DNA from: Oncomelania hupensis
Taxonomy: Eukaryota; Mollusca; Gastropoda; Littorinimorpha; Pomatiopsidae
NCBI GenBank assembly: GCA_036898135.1
Contig: CM072515.1
Coordinates: 54,631,736 to 54,695,735, forward strand
Length of the DNA: 64,000 bases
Direction of reading: 5' to 3'
Shown: positions 34,311-57,548 of the stretch, one piece after another
Layout of the letters: each line of letters begins with the position of its first letter
How positions within the stretch are numbered: position 1 is the stretch's first letter
Program-made: the position numbers and the translations under genes
The notes under the pieces: generated by a model
What the model was told of the DNA's origin: nothing
What the model saw: only the letters and a program-made list of their open reading frames with translations
Databases searched by the model: none

Positions 34311-34840
34311 TTATGCACATGCCTTTCAAAAAAGTTAAGAATCTTGATTTGTAGGCCTAACAAAGTTTGAGGTCCACCACTGTTACACACAAACTCCACA
34401 TTTCCAATTTTACTGGGCACACGTTTGTCTATTTTTTTTTTAGCTCTAAACAGGCAAGAATGATAATTTTAGAGATATTTAGGGGTACGTTAGTAAAAAC
34501 ACCACATCTTAGGTATTAGTGTATAGATTTAAATGAAATAAAATGCAAAATGAACAGAAATAAATTCTCTTTTGATTATCTACCTTTTTAAACTTCTCTT
34601 GTCATGTCTTGTTTTTATTACTCCATATGTATACCAAAACAAAGTTTTAAAAGTCCAAACAAGCCCTCTTCTTCACTTTCCTAACAGTCTGAAAGATCGT
34701 ATGCATGCACACTACTGACACTGAAGTCAGTACCGATCTCTTCCTCCGACTCCAAGTCCATTTCTCTCACTTTAATGTCTAATAAATGGAAGCTTGTAAA
34801 CTCCCCTTCATCAGTCGAAGAATCCAAACCATCCATTTCA

Positions 34841-34877
<37 letters not shown>

Positions 34878-35224
34878 GAAAAATTGGGGAAAAAAAATCG
34901 AAAAAACGAACGCATCACAGAGAAAACTTGTGGAAATGCAGTCGAATGTTTTCACAACAGAATAAACCGGAAGTCAATTGCCGGAAGTCTCGCAATCTTT
35001 CAAACAAAGCGAGAATATAACCACATATGGTTGATACGGACGCTTTTGGACGTTTTGCCTGTTTAGACATTCGGCCACTTTCGGCCGCTATGCCCAGTAA
35101 AGGGTAGCCCCTCAGCTTCTCACACTCGGAACTCAATATTGTTTTCTCGGAAATGCAAATGCCTTCCGCGGAAATCGGCGGATCCGAGGAAAATTCTCCA
35201 CCCTGTCTAAGAATACTATTATTT
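34311..35224. other. intergenic, CA repeat, no gene
   Basis: Contains (CA)n at 34841-34876. Sequence around 34950-35220 is less AT-rich but shows no convincing exon. Confidence 0.5.
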
Positions 35225-35237
35225 AGCAATGTAGGCA

Positions 35238-35948
35238 CCCCTTGGGGTCATGAGCAATCTTGTCACTGTAGATTGTTCTAACCTATAAAGGGAACAGTGA
35301 AAGCCCCAGTTGAAAACCTGTCTTGCCTTTGTAGGCATGACTAATTCACTGCGGCAACAGTTCCCCCCGTTGGAGTGCCGGGGGTTTCAGTATAAATAGT
35401 ATCCCCACTTTCTGGAAATTTAGTGCTTTAAATTCCCACTGTCCCTGTCTTCATCATTTGCTCTTTCCCATTCCTGATCTGTCCTATCACTCTGCTATAC
35501 TTTCTTCTTCTTCGCTAGATCAATGACCTACCTTTTTTCTTGAAAACTCTTCCTGGACAAGACTCCTTGTTTGTGTATGAGGTCTGTTGGATCAGCTTGG
35601 GAGTGTTGGACGCTTTCTGCCGGGTGGTCACTAGGGCTTCCTATGATTGTATTATTTCGCACTATAGGCATTTTATATGTATGTGTTTTGTTGATGATTT
35701 ATAATGATGGTTGTATTCTATTTTGTTTTTGTAACCGGGGTGTTCGCGTAGTTGAGGTCAACCCTCAGCCGTCCCCCGCGTGGGATGTCTTTATTGTAAA
35801 GTGACTGGCCGGTGGAGGGCATTCAATTTTCCCACTAGGGTTGTTTCGGCAGATCTTTTATGCGGATCGGGGGTTGTCCGGTCCTGATTTGGCTCGGAAG
35901 AGTCCGCTGGACCTAAAGCAACAATAAATCAATCAATCAATCAATCAA
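35238..35948 (+). mobile_element. family A retroposon, full-length reference copy with 13-bp TSD
   Basis: A 711-bp element beginning CCCCTTGGGGTCATGAGC and ending CCGCTGGACCTAAAGCAACAATAA(ATCA)n. The exact 13-bp TSD AGCAATGTAGGCA is at 35225-35237 and 35949-35961. The target is itself family A sequence (the downstream ATTTTATATGTATG continues an older copy). No open frame beyond 80 codons and no known domain, so it is non-autonomous and presumably mobilised by a LINE. Confidence 0.9.
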
Positions 35949-35961
35949 AGCAATGTAGGCA

Positions 35962-37355
35962 TTTTATATGTATGGGTTTGGATGATATTTTATAATGATA
36001 TTTATATTCTATTTTGAAACAAGTATTTAGGTTATTGAACATAAGCGACCATCGACTACTCCCCCAAGAAAAACAATGAACGAACAGAAGGAATATAGAG
36101 AAAACCGATGACAAAGAAGTGAGAACATTTAATATAACGAATTAAGAACACGACATTTATTAGGCCTATAGATGGATAGATGAAAAACAGAATTATGAAT
36201 GAAATAAATACAACGCCAAAATCACGATGTTTGTATTCACTTGTTACTGTAGTCCGGATTTGTAATATGAGCATCATTATTGTGATTAAAGGCAAGGAAT
36301 ACAATTCAATCATATGCAATAGAGGGCCGCTGTCTAGCTGGAAAGGAAGAGGAATGGAACAAGTTCATCATTAAAACGTATATTATTATTCTATTAGAAG
36401 GCCAGTGTGGCAGGAATGAAGGTTTTCGGGGTAAGGATGGCGTGGGGTGGGTGGGTGGGTGGGTGGTCGGTTGTTAAGGAGAAGGAGAAAGGTAACCTCC
36501 AAATGACAGCGCCCCACTAAAATACCGAACGCAATTTCGTTAAAGTGCCCAAGATCAAACATCTTAGCGGCAAAGATCCTTTTCAAATGTACAGTGGGTG
36601 TGCCCAACCAAAACACATAAAGCCCCAAAACAACCTCTTTCAAAAGTATAGGTTTGATATAAACGATCAAATCATTTGGTTATGTGCCTATTAATAGCAT
36701 CAGGGTTGATTCTAAAATTAGCACCGCTGCAAAAGTGTGTACAGTAGGCACAGTTGTTTACACAACAAGGAAGAGAAGCCTAAAATTCCGAGCTTACCTC
36801 TTGGTTTCAGCAACGATTACCCATTAAATCATCTTTACATGTGGCAGTAATGCCATTTCCCAAGTAAACTCATAGTCACAAAATTATCAACAATCTTGAT
36901 ACAGTGGCCCTTGAATCTGAGGTTGAGTGGACGTGCAATGAATGTATATTGCGTTTAACCAACAATGGACAAACTGTGGCAGGCATCGTGGTTGTGCCTC
37001 AGACTGCAGACAGAAGAACTCTCGAATGCACTCTGAGCTTGCCTAATCGGGAAATCGCGCCATATAATTATTTTATTGTTGTTGTTGTTGTTGATGATGA
37101 TGTTTTGTTGTTGTTGTTCTTCTTCTTATAATTATTATTATTTTCATCCTCATCTCGGCTGTTCTTGCAACTGATGGCAACCTCGTCTTTACCGCTATTA
37201 GGAGTTGTGACACTAGCATCTTGGCTGTTCTTCTGTGTAGGTGTGTGTGGGTGTAGGTAGGTGAGTGCATGCGTGCGCGTTTTATATTGTCTAGTCCAAT
37301 AATCATTATGTGGTCAACCCGACTTTTAAATAAACCAATCTATCAATCAATTCAA
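35962..37355. other. remnant of an older family A copy, then intergenic
   Basis: 35962-36020 continues the older family A copy used as target. Beyond it there is AT-rich DNA with (TGT)n near 37076-37110 and no exon I can support. It includes the likely 3' UTR of the minus-strand repeat gene. Confidence 0.5.
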
Positions 37356-48493
<11,138 letters not shown>

Positions 48494-49697
48494 CGTTTGT
48501 TTTTTCTACTTGAGGCTTACAGACCTTATCGAAATCTGTTCTAAATCCTTCGTTTGCCTACCTCTTTGAAACTCAAGGTTTGTCAGTGTCCTTTGCTTGT
48601 TTCACTCTCTGAAACTCCAAACTCCCAAAAGTTTTATTTGTGTCCTTTGTTTGTCCCCCTCTTTGAAGTCCCGACACCTTTAAAGCCTTTACTTGATTCT
48701 TTGAAGCTCCAATTAAACAGCTTTTCAAAAGTTTGTCAAGGTCCTTTTCTTGCCCAACTTTTCGGTGGTTGTTAATTAACAGTATACTTTTGAGTTTTGG
48801 AATTAATACTGACTATGCGGCCACGCACATGGGTTGTTAAATATTAATTTCTGTATCTAGCTTTCTTGAAAGCTCTTTCGGTGTCCGTGTCTAAACCTTT
48901 GGGCCTCCCCTGTCTCCCCCCACAAGGCAAAGTTCAATATTTAAAATAAATATTGCAAGTTACTTCTGTGTTGGTTGCTGTTGTTGTTCGTGGTGGTCAT
49001 GGTGTCTTTTGCTGTCGGTAGTGGTGGTGATGATGCTTGCATTTGTTGTTGTTGCTGGTGGCGCCTTGGTGGTGATAGTAGTGTTTAATTCGTGTTGAAA
49101 TCATTCTTTATCAAACTGAAATACGTATAGCTTTTCTCAATACATTTGTAATGTACATGTTACTTTTTAGTACACAATTAATTTTGATTGCAACCCTTAA
49201 CTAGACTTGTGTTTAACATAAAACAGACTCAACTGTCTCAATTTCATATTAGTGGCCGCAGAGAATCTTAATGACGACTACGAAAACAGTCTTCAACGAA
49301 AATCTTCCTCATAAAAAAAAAAAAAAAATAATACATTTAGCTGGTTATTTTAGTATTCTATCCAGTAATGGATATAGGCCTAATGATACTTCTGTACTGT
49401 TCTTTCATATTTAAAAAAAAGAGCTACTAAATGCAATGGATTCGACATGTGATGCATATCAATCTCGTTATGCTGGATCAATGCGTATCGAGTGGAAAAC
49501 CGGCGCGGGAAATTTTCATCGGAGATGGTCGTTTTCATCTGAAGTGGATTGGACAATCAACAACTATGCGATTGCTGTTTTCTGCTTGAATGAAGGATTT
49601 CATATTGCATTAGTGGTTCGTTGTTAGTTTTCGTCTGCATTTTCCCATATGTTTTACATGCTGCAAAATGATTTTGTTAGCATAAAGAATTAGTCTA

Positions 49698-49759
<62 letters not shown>

Positions 49760-50880
49760 TTTCATCATCATCAGCAGCCTAAACCACAAAGGCTTTCATG
49801 TATATTAGAAACTCTTTTTAACATAGATCTACTTTCAGTATCTATCCTGAGGTTTGACGAAACATTCGTAAAGAGGCATAACCCTCTCTGCTTCTTCTTA
49901 GATACTACTTCTGGATCCTCCTTCGGGAATAATAAATAATTAAACTTCATTCCCCATTCATGTCATTGCTAACCACATGACTAACCTTATCGTAAACCCT
50001 TTAGTTCCAAATTTAATGTAAACACTAACCCACATTTGGAAAAAAAAAAACCTGCAACTAGTAGGCCTACATACACGGAAAGCACCTCGGACAGACAAAC
50101 TTTGTCACAAAACATGCTGTGGCCATTGTTTTTCTAGAAGTTCTCTTTCTCCTTTAAAAGACAGAATTCATGCTCGGTCATCAATACAACTAATAATGCT
50201 TAAACTAATTTACAAAGCAGAGATTAATGCTAGCAAATTCATACCGTTTCAAGCGAGGCATGATCCTGAATTCATCAGGGGCCACTATCACTCAATGGTT
50301 GAGGTTAAATGGAAACCCACTGATGACGCAAATGTGACGCAAAAGATTGGTGACGTCAGAAAGAGACGTGCGCGTGACTTCAATCACGCATGTAGATTTA
50401 CACAACAGAAAACTGACTCAGTACCAAACGTGTATCACAATTTAACTCCTTTCCCCAGCCCAAATCACTCTACCCCACGCCTCTAAAGCAGGTAGTTGTG
50501 TTAATGTTGCCGGTCTGGTCCCTCGGGGCACAACGAATCGGACGGTGATGCCGATGTAAAGGTCTACACTGACCCCCAATCCACCCACCACCCACCGAAA
50601 TGACTCCTGGGGACCAAACTGCTGTATCTCAGATTGACTCTTTTTTTCTTGATAATGTTAGGAATCTGTTACCGGATAACAGATAGTCCTTACTCTTCGC
50701 CATCTAACTCCAAGACAGAGAAATATGCCGGAAAGGAACACTTTTTACCTCCGAGTTATATGTAATATTACGGGCATGTTTGTGTTCGTGTGCATACAGG
50801 AGTAATGCAGAGGGTATTTATTTTTTACAAATAAAAAATAGTAAAACCAAAGAGGATATCCTCTTTGGTAAAACTAACTT
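48494..50880. other. upstream region of the repeat gene; minisatellite and ATC array
   Basis: About 48555-48775 holds a decayed minisatellite of roughly 55-65 bp (TTTGAARCTC ... GTCCTTTKCTTG). (ATC)n lies at 49699-49760. Frames at 49436-49627 and 50196-50486 have no recognisable motif or splice context and are not called. Confidence 0.5.
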
Positions 50881-51027
50881 AAGGAAGTATTGTACAGTAA
50901 TCGTGTTGCTAATCACTGGAATAACCTTTCTTCTAACCTCAAACATGCACCATCAACAAATTCCTTCAAAAATCTACTTGACAAAGAGCCAAAATTTATA
51001 GAACTATTTAGTAGCTATGATAATTAG
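50881..51027 (+). pseudogene. C-terminal end of a second LINE reverse transcriptase
   Basis: The frame reads YSNRVANHWNNLSSNLKHAP followed by STNSFKNLLDKEPK and a stop at 51027. 'RV.N.WN.L......S.NSFKN.LDK' is the usual ending of CR1/L2/Jockey-type LINE ORF2 proteins. Only 49 codons remain. It is distinct from family B. Confidence 0.6.
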
Positions 51028-51480
51028 TGGAGAGGAAAATTGCACTTTTGACCAGAACAAGTGTTGACGTACATAAACATCAAATAAAGAAGAGGCATGT
51101 AAAGGCTTTACGGCATACTATCGCCTCTACTTACCACTACTACAAGCAGCAGAGAAACAAACAATACTAAGCAGAGTTCACTATGCCTTGTAAACTATTA
51201 CCTAAATGACAAAATCGTTGAGAAGCACTTTCGTTATATATTGGTTTAGTGTATAAGGTGCAAGGGAGATTTAAAAAAACAAAACAAAAAAACAGTATGG
51301 TGAAGGAATGAAGATATTTCCATGGGTGATGATGGAATTGGGGTGGGCAGGTGTATAGGTTAAACATGAAGGGGTGGGGCGAGGAAAAAGCCACACCAGC
51401 AACTAAGCAAATTATAATTAAAATTAGGCTTATTTCAAGACACACAGCGCCTTTGATATGGCAGTGGGCATATAATGCCC

Positions 51481-52541
51481 CTGTACCCAGCTGTTCAAGT
51501 TATTGTTCCTCTCCAGCCAATCCATCAATGTCATTCGCAAAACGAGTTTGGAGATTGCTCTACCCTCTATGCTGACTGTGCCTTCGTGATCTGCAAGGGC
51601 ATCTGACATCTGAAGAGTGTTGGAGAGAGTAGGCATCCTTGACGCACACCGATTATTGTTCTGAACCAGTTCCCGATGGTGCTGTTGTGGACGACTGCAC
51701 TGGTAGCCTTGTCATACAGGCTTTTGATGGCTTCAATAATTTTAGGGCTGATGTTGTACTCTCTCATGGTTGCCCACAGAGCTGCATGCCAGACTCAGTC
51801 AAAGGCTTTCTTGAAGTCTACAGAAGTACAGAGGCTTGACACCACCTCCAGAGCCTATGGAATGGAAATAAGTGCAGAGAAGACCAAAATGATAACCAAC
51901 AACGTCAATGGCATCAACATGGACACCAAATTCTAAGGCCAATCCCTCAACACAGTGAATAGCTTCAAATATTTAGGAGCCATAGTATCAAATAATGGGC
52001 CCCGACAGGAAGTCCTCTCCAGTATCGCACAAACAACTGCCGCCCTGACAAGGTTGGAGCCCATTTAGAAAGACAAAGCCCTCAGTCTATATTCCAAGGT
52101 AAGGCTGCTGCGCTCCATTGTCATCTCCCTCATCCTATACGCTTGCGAAACATGTACCCTCACAGCAGATCTACAACGAATAATAAAAAGCATGGAGATG
52201 AGGTGCCACGGAAGACTTCTGGGCATTTTCTATACCCGACACAAGCCATTGGACAACACGATGACATGCTCACAGTGGTGAAGAAACTGAAACTCCGATG
52301 GTATGGTCACGTCTCCAGAGCATCAGGCCTTGCAAATACCATCCCTGCAAAACACGGTGCAAGGAGGTAGAAGAAGAGGGAGACAGAAAAAGAGGTGGGA
52401 TGACAACATTCGAGAATGACTGGCTTGACACTGAGCGAAGCCATGAGGGTTGCTGAGGACAGAGAAAGATGGGGTACACTGGTTAAACGATCATTTGTGG
52501 TGCCCCAACGACCTTCGAGTTACGGGATAGGATAGGATAGG
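51481..52541 (+). mobile_element. family B LINE copy with inverted 5' part and 11-bp TSD
   Basis: From about 51827 to 52541 it runs on the plus strand (KYLGAIVSNNG, LLRSIVISLILYACET, LRWYGHVSRASGLANT), ending CGGGATAGGATAGGATAGG. From 51481 to about 51826 it is inverted and encodes the upstream RT region (REYNISPKIIEAIKSLYDKA and RQGCLLSPTLF; the frame before it reads DFKKAFD). The TSD ATATAATGCCC is exact at 51470-51480 and 52542-52552. Multiple stops. Confidence 0.88.
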
Positions 52542-53627
52542 ATATAATGCCCGCCAAGATAGTCCGTCAGACTCACAATGAAAAATCAAACACGGTAGCC
52601 TACCACAGCCCTTTGTCCTTAATAAGCCCTGAACTGCCGGACATATCTATGACTCATACGGCAGAGTCCTAGAAACGCATTCATTTTTTCAACTCAGGGC
52701 CTTGTGTCCATTAAATTAAAAAAATATATGGAAGCATAACTGCACAGGAACACCGAATTAAAAGTAATAACACTAGAACTTCGGTTTATTAAAATATTTG
52801 CTGGGTAAATTTTTACACACTATACGTATCGAAACAAGATAAGATCAGATAATGAAACACTGTCCACAACATTCAAAATTAGAGAACCATCTGCTGACCA
52901 CATCAATTGTTCGCATGGCTTAGGACGGGTAACTGAGTTTGATAATCAGCAGATTAACTCAGGAGCAGGGTTAATTATGATTTAAAGTTGACTATGAATG
53001 ACCAGAGCAATTGGTCGCACGACAGGGTGAACAGACTTTCTTTGGCTTGCTTCCAATTCCTACGACAGAAGACGAAAAGTCGTACACTCTAGTTTCTGAA
53101 ACTGATTTGTATTTTTTTAAAAAAGTAAACTTAATATAAAGGTCCTAAAACTGCCTGCCTGCAAAACCCTAGCTCATTCGAAATAGTCTGCCGTTAAGAT
53201 ATAGTTAACTTATTACATTTAGACCGCTTAATGACGTCGCTATTTAACACAACACAACATAATTAAGCTGCATGCAATTCACGTCCCACCGTCTCTAGAT
53301 CTATACACCTGTCATTGATGATGGCGACTTGTATTACAAAGTGAGTTGCATATCGTCAAGCCAAACTTCAAACGTAGATTACATGAAGAAGAAATTGTCA
53401 GGAGGTATAAATAAGGCATAGTTTGATGCATTACAGTCGTAGCCTATTTCTGTGACAACATTGTGGATACAGTTAAATTTACGCCTCTAATCCGACAGCA
53501 TCACTTTAATACACACAATCACACTTCGTGATGTGTTTTTACTTATGGCTATGGTTTAATTGTTACTTATGTTTTATAGTTTATTCAAATTTTCAGTCAT
53601 CCTCTGTTTTCAGATTATCGGACATTT

Positions 53628-53692
53628 AAATGACTACGGAGGAACACAACCGTATGAAAACATCATAGGGTTGTGTTCCTCCGTAGTCATTT
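53628..53692. repeat. perfect 24-bp hairpin, 17-nt loop
   Basis: Arms AAATGACTACGGAGGAACAC... (53628-53651) and the exact inverse (53669-53692) enclose a 17-nt loop. It is not a Rho-independent terminator context. Perfect pairing over 24 bp would suit a small MITE or a microRNA-type precursor. Confidence 0.85.
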
Positions 53693-53760
53693 TCAGGGTG
53701 TTTTCCTTGGGTATATATTAATAACATTCCTCATTGCAAGCGTCATTTGGCAAGAAAGAT

Positions 53761-53956
53761 GAATGAACATTGAGGTTTAACGTCTACACCCACCATTGGC
53801 GATATGGCAGACGGGGATAACCATCCCAGGGAAAGAGGGGTAGGGACCGGAATCAACACTGAACCACCAAAGCAATCATACTGCTAAAATGGACAGTAAA
53901 AATGGCCACATTTTATATCGCCCACCACGGGATTCGAACCTGGGTCATCGGTGTGC
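53761..53956 (-). mobile_element. tRNA-related SINE, minus strand, 10-bp TSD
   Basis: On the minus strand the head has a B box GGTTCGAATCCCGTGG, and the body ends GACGTTAAACCTCAATG. The TSD CAAGAAAGAT is at 53751-53760 and 53957-53966. The A-box part is missing, so it is 5'-truncated. Confidence 0.7.
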
Positions 53957-55500
53957 CAAGAAAGATTAAACTGGAGGAGTAAAAACTGTCTTTGTTGATG
54001 AGTGAGCATTGCTCAGGGAATCATGTCACAATTGTCCAGCTGTTTGATTGTCACGACAGATCGTCCCGCGGATTTGGTGACGACACGCGACACCCAGCAA
54101 TTGCACTGTGGGAGGCACGCGCCACACGAACACTGAATAGCGCTCAGACATATTCTGTGCCATAACTAGCAATATGTGTAACCTCCAGTAATTGCACTCT
54201 GGAAGGCGCAAACCACACGAAAAAAAGCGCGAAGACATTCTGTTTGGTGATTAACATCGTGCTGAACCATGACATCCTCTATTCACATCCTTGAAAACAT
54301 GGATTTGGTGTTACATGGAGAACAAAACAGGGCAAAATGCATGCTGTTTAATGAATAGCATTTGCATGGATTCCATATTTAAAACACTATAATTTGCACA
54401 ACCTTACTTCTGTTGCGCTATTTCTATTTGGCTGTATTTACGCAAATGATTTCTAATTCAATTCCTTATGGCAGACCTAAAATTTTTATTTTTATTTCAT
54501 ATTAACAAAACTCGGATAAGATAATCATCCCTTGGAAACTAGTCACTCGGAAGAATCAAATTTCATAGTCTTAAGCAACAGTCTACCCCCCATAGGTCTA
54601 TAGCAACAGTCTACCTCAAACAGGGCAAAGGAAATTATTGGCCTAAACCCTGAAAATCATAGTCCTGACATATCTTTGACACTCACTGTCACAGTATTTA
54701 ACTTATTCCTTTCATAGGCACTAACGCAGAGATTGATGGGAAAGATTGTCACACTTTCAATGGACAGAACAGTCCCCTAATCGGCCAATCTGCTACAACG
54801 GAAGTTTAGAGACCCGCAACAACCACTTGGGGATCATACAGCACCCGTTTAACGTCCCTAACCCTTCCTGTCCCGGTTTTTAACCCCCAACGTATGCCCG
54901 ATTGTCACTGCAGGGGTTAATGAAGCCGTAGCTGGGTACCTCGGGTGTCACTTACGGCACGTGCTGGTGCTGATTAACCCTTTACAGTCAATAAATTCGA
55001 CAGTCCTCTAAAAATCCCGTTGTAGTTGCTGCGTGATCTTCAGTTGGAGAGTACTCCAGACAGAAAGCATCCCTACCGACGACGGGTACCATACAGAAAG
55101 AGTCTACTCTTAGGAAAATAGCGTTAGTTTTTTACAGTCCGCCAGTGGATTTTATATAAGGATTAGTGAAACGTATTTTGTTTTAAAAAAAAAAAAAAAA
55201 AAAAAAAAAGCATTGTTGCGTCTTTCCTCTTGGTTTGTAGTTTGGTCAAAATCTAAAACAAGTAACTTCAAATATGTTTGGTCAAATCAAAAGCAGTAGA
55301 AAATGTTTCATTGAAGCAAGTACCTGACTTAATCGTGCGCACAATCGCCGTCTAATATGTGCACAAAACAGCGCAAATGACAATAATTAAACCGTGTCTG
55401 TAACAGCAGTCGTCGTAGTTCAATTTCTTCTTATAGAAACCAAGATTACTAGGATTGCTCTTGAGGAACAATTCTGATTGGTGAAAAGTTTTAGTGGAAA

Positions 55501-56586
55501 ATGGTGCAGTTTAGAGAGAATAATAATATGCATCGAAGAATTTCGACACAAATTGCAAATCAAAGGCAGAGTGCCCAACAACAGCATCAACTACAAGAGC
55601 ATCAACATCAACAACAGCAACAGAATAAACAACAGCAGCAGCATAACCAACGTCAGCAGCTGCAACAACAACAGCAGCAGCATAGTCAAGAGCAGCAACA
55701 ACAGCAGCAACAGCGTCCAATAAGGCGCCGTAAACGAAGACACGTACCGCATCACATGCGACCTATTGAATTGGTGGACAAACGCAACACTAGAGAGAGA
55801 CGTCGTGTGCATGGGGTTAACAAAGCTTTCCAGGTGCTCAGACTCCATCTTCCGCTCCTATGTGACGACGACAAGGCCTCAAAAATCTCCATCGTACGTC
55901 ACGCCGCGGATTACATCATAGCTTTGACGTCACTCCTCGACAACAAGGACGTGAGGAACGTTGGTGACATCACGAACAATGACATCACTGGGTGTGACTC
56001 TGCAGCTAGTAGCACATCTGCAGCAACAAATTCATCAAGCGATTATGCCTTTCCATTCTACGTTTCTGAAGATTCTACTGAACTCAGTGGTGAGCTGGAA
56101 GCCAGAGCTGGAGCTCACTTTACAACTGGGCCAAGACTTGCTGAAACATGGCAGCCATCGTCACCTCAGCTTTCCTCAGGTCAGGCATCATTTCTTGCTC
56201 ACCGATCTTCTCCAGGTTCAACTTTTCTAACTTTAGGTCAGCATCATGGTTCAAATGATGTAATTAATGGTATCATGACGTCATCAGCGTTGCATGAAGA
56301 TCAGTTGTATGCAACCAATCATATCTCCGGATACAACGAACGACAGCCATGTGAATCCTGGTCTTCCAAAATTTCAACTACTCCAAGGTATCTCATGCCT
56401 TTAGATCCATCCGTCAGAGACGAACCCTTGACCTCGCAGTACCCACCAGTGACATGGCAATATGATGTCAAACCCGCGTCACCCAATAACTATTATGACG
56501 TATTGATGCACAGCAACTTAGCGTCATTAAACACAGCGAGGTCATTCTGTCCTACTGACATCATAACTGGAGCTAAAACATTCTAA
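55501..56586 (+). CDS. bHLH transcription factor with Gln-rich N terminus (single exon)
   Basis: A 361-codon uninterrupted frame with good start context (AAAATGG). Residues 21-71 are glutamine-rich; 73-80 are basic (PIRRRKRR). The bHLH spans about 93-146: basic region KRNTRERRRVHGVN with E99 and R102 at the E-box contact positions, helix 1 KAFQVLRLHLP, a short loop, and helix 2 KASKISIVRHAADYIIALTSLL. The rest is Ser/Thr-rich with no second domain and ends ARSFCPTDIITGAKTF. The basic region resembles the Achaete-Scute/Atonal superfamily (RERxRVxxVN), but helix 2 does not decide a subfamily, so no symbol is given. Such factors bind E-boxes as dimers with a class I bHLH partner and usually specify neural or mesodermal fates. 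Possible poly(A) signals AATAAA at 57083 and 57103 would give a 3' UTR of about 500 nt. Confidence 0.9.
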   Translation: MVQFRENNNMHRRISTQIANQRQSAQQQHQLQEHQHQQQQQNKQQQQHNQRQQLQQQQQQHSQEQQQQQQQRPIRRRKRRHVPHHMRPIELVDKRNTRERRRVHGVNKAFQVLRLHLPLLCDDDKASKISIVRHAADYIIALTSLLDNKDVRNVGDITNNDITGCDSAASSTSAATNSSSDYAFPFYVSEDSTELSGELEARAGAHFTTGPRLAETWQPSSPQLSSGQASFLAHRSSPGSTFLTLGQHHGSNDVINGIMTSSALHEDQLYATNHISGYNERQPCESWSSKISTTPRYLMPLDPSVRDEPLTSQYPPVTWQYDVKPASPNNYYDVLMHSNLASLNTARSFCPTDIITGAKTF

Positions 56587-57082
56587 AAGGTCAGTTAACA
56601 GTTTGATTTTGTTGACTCTATGATTCTGTCTTCTTTTTTTTTAATAACCTCTATGTTGCCACAGCAGCAGGTTAAAGAACATGGCCCTGGTAAAATCTTC
56701 AAAAGGTAGTAGACACCCTTTCATACTTGTGGGTGAACACAAGGGGAAACGCAGCAGCTGTATGTCACTGATCGAAACTCGGGTAAGACGCTCACTGGAA
56801 AGAGGATAAGTGGAGAAGTGAATGTTGGAGAAGAAGAAAAAACGTTAACTGCACTAAGCATGCAATAATAACGCGGATATTAGCGATACATAATGACCAT
56901 AATTATTCATTAAAATCTGGCCATGATGACAGCTGTATTTTTTTAAATAGTAATTAAATATGAAATAATATTCGCTTTTTCAGGTTTTCGGGTCCCGCGA
57001 GAAGCCCAACCTGCAAATGACCTGGATCCTCTTGCCTGTGGTTCTAATACAATATAATTCTGATGCATGTAGCGGTCCTTAA

Positions 57083-57108
57083 AATAAATTGTCCTAGACA
57101 ACAATAAA
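57083..57108 (+). terminator. candidate poly(A) signals for the bHLH gene
   Basis: Two AATAAA hexamers (57083-57088 and 57103-57108) lie about 500 nt past the stop codon, the first such signals on that strand. Confidence 0.45.
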
Positions 57109-57548
57109 TGCTTCTGTTTAAAGTTGTACGCGCACAGCGTATCTGAGATTAGCCGAGGCTTACACTAATGGAGAGGTCAAGTCAAAGAAATCTTTATTCA
57201 CAAAACTACACTAACATTTTGGCGTATTGCTTTGTAATGTACAAATTACCACATGCACACACCAACACACACATACACACAACTATGGAATTCCCTTTGT
57301 AAAATATTTAAGTGCGATATTTTTCAATTAAAAAAAAATATTTAAACCACTTTCAGCTAAATAACCTGTATATAGAAGCATATTTTCAAAATAATCATTT
57401 GTTTATAAACAATGTAAGATTTCTCAAAATAATATATTTTCTCCATAAATAACTTATTATTTTCTCGGTAAATAACTTATTTTTTACCTAAACAATACGT
57501 TGTTTATGTAAATAAATCAGGATATAGGTAAATTACATTACATGATTA

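Larger units (their letters stand above)
52553..55500. other. intergenic region upstream of the bHLH gene
   Basis: Holds a hairpin (53628-53692) and a SINE (53761-53956). The last kilobase has an A tract at 55182-55209 and an inverted CCAAT (ATTGG, about 55477) close to the bHLH start. No other gene. Confidence 0.5.

Noticed and set aside
35571..35804. Conserved 77-aa frame in family A copies (also at 59801)
   Set aside because: Present only because the copies are alike; other copies (57549, 12921, 8315) break it, and no domain is visible.
49699..49760. CRISPR-like or regulatory array
   Set aside because: A plain ATC trinucleotide microsatellite; no spacers, and the sequence is eukaryotic.
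55591..55848. Antisense Leu-rich frame in the bHLH gene
   Set aside because: Complement of the polyglutamine CAG/CAA tract; the sense frame has a clear bHLH.
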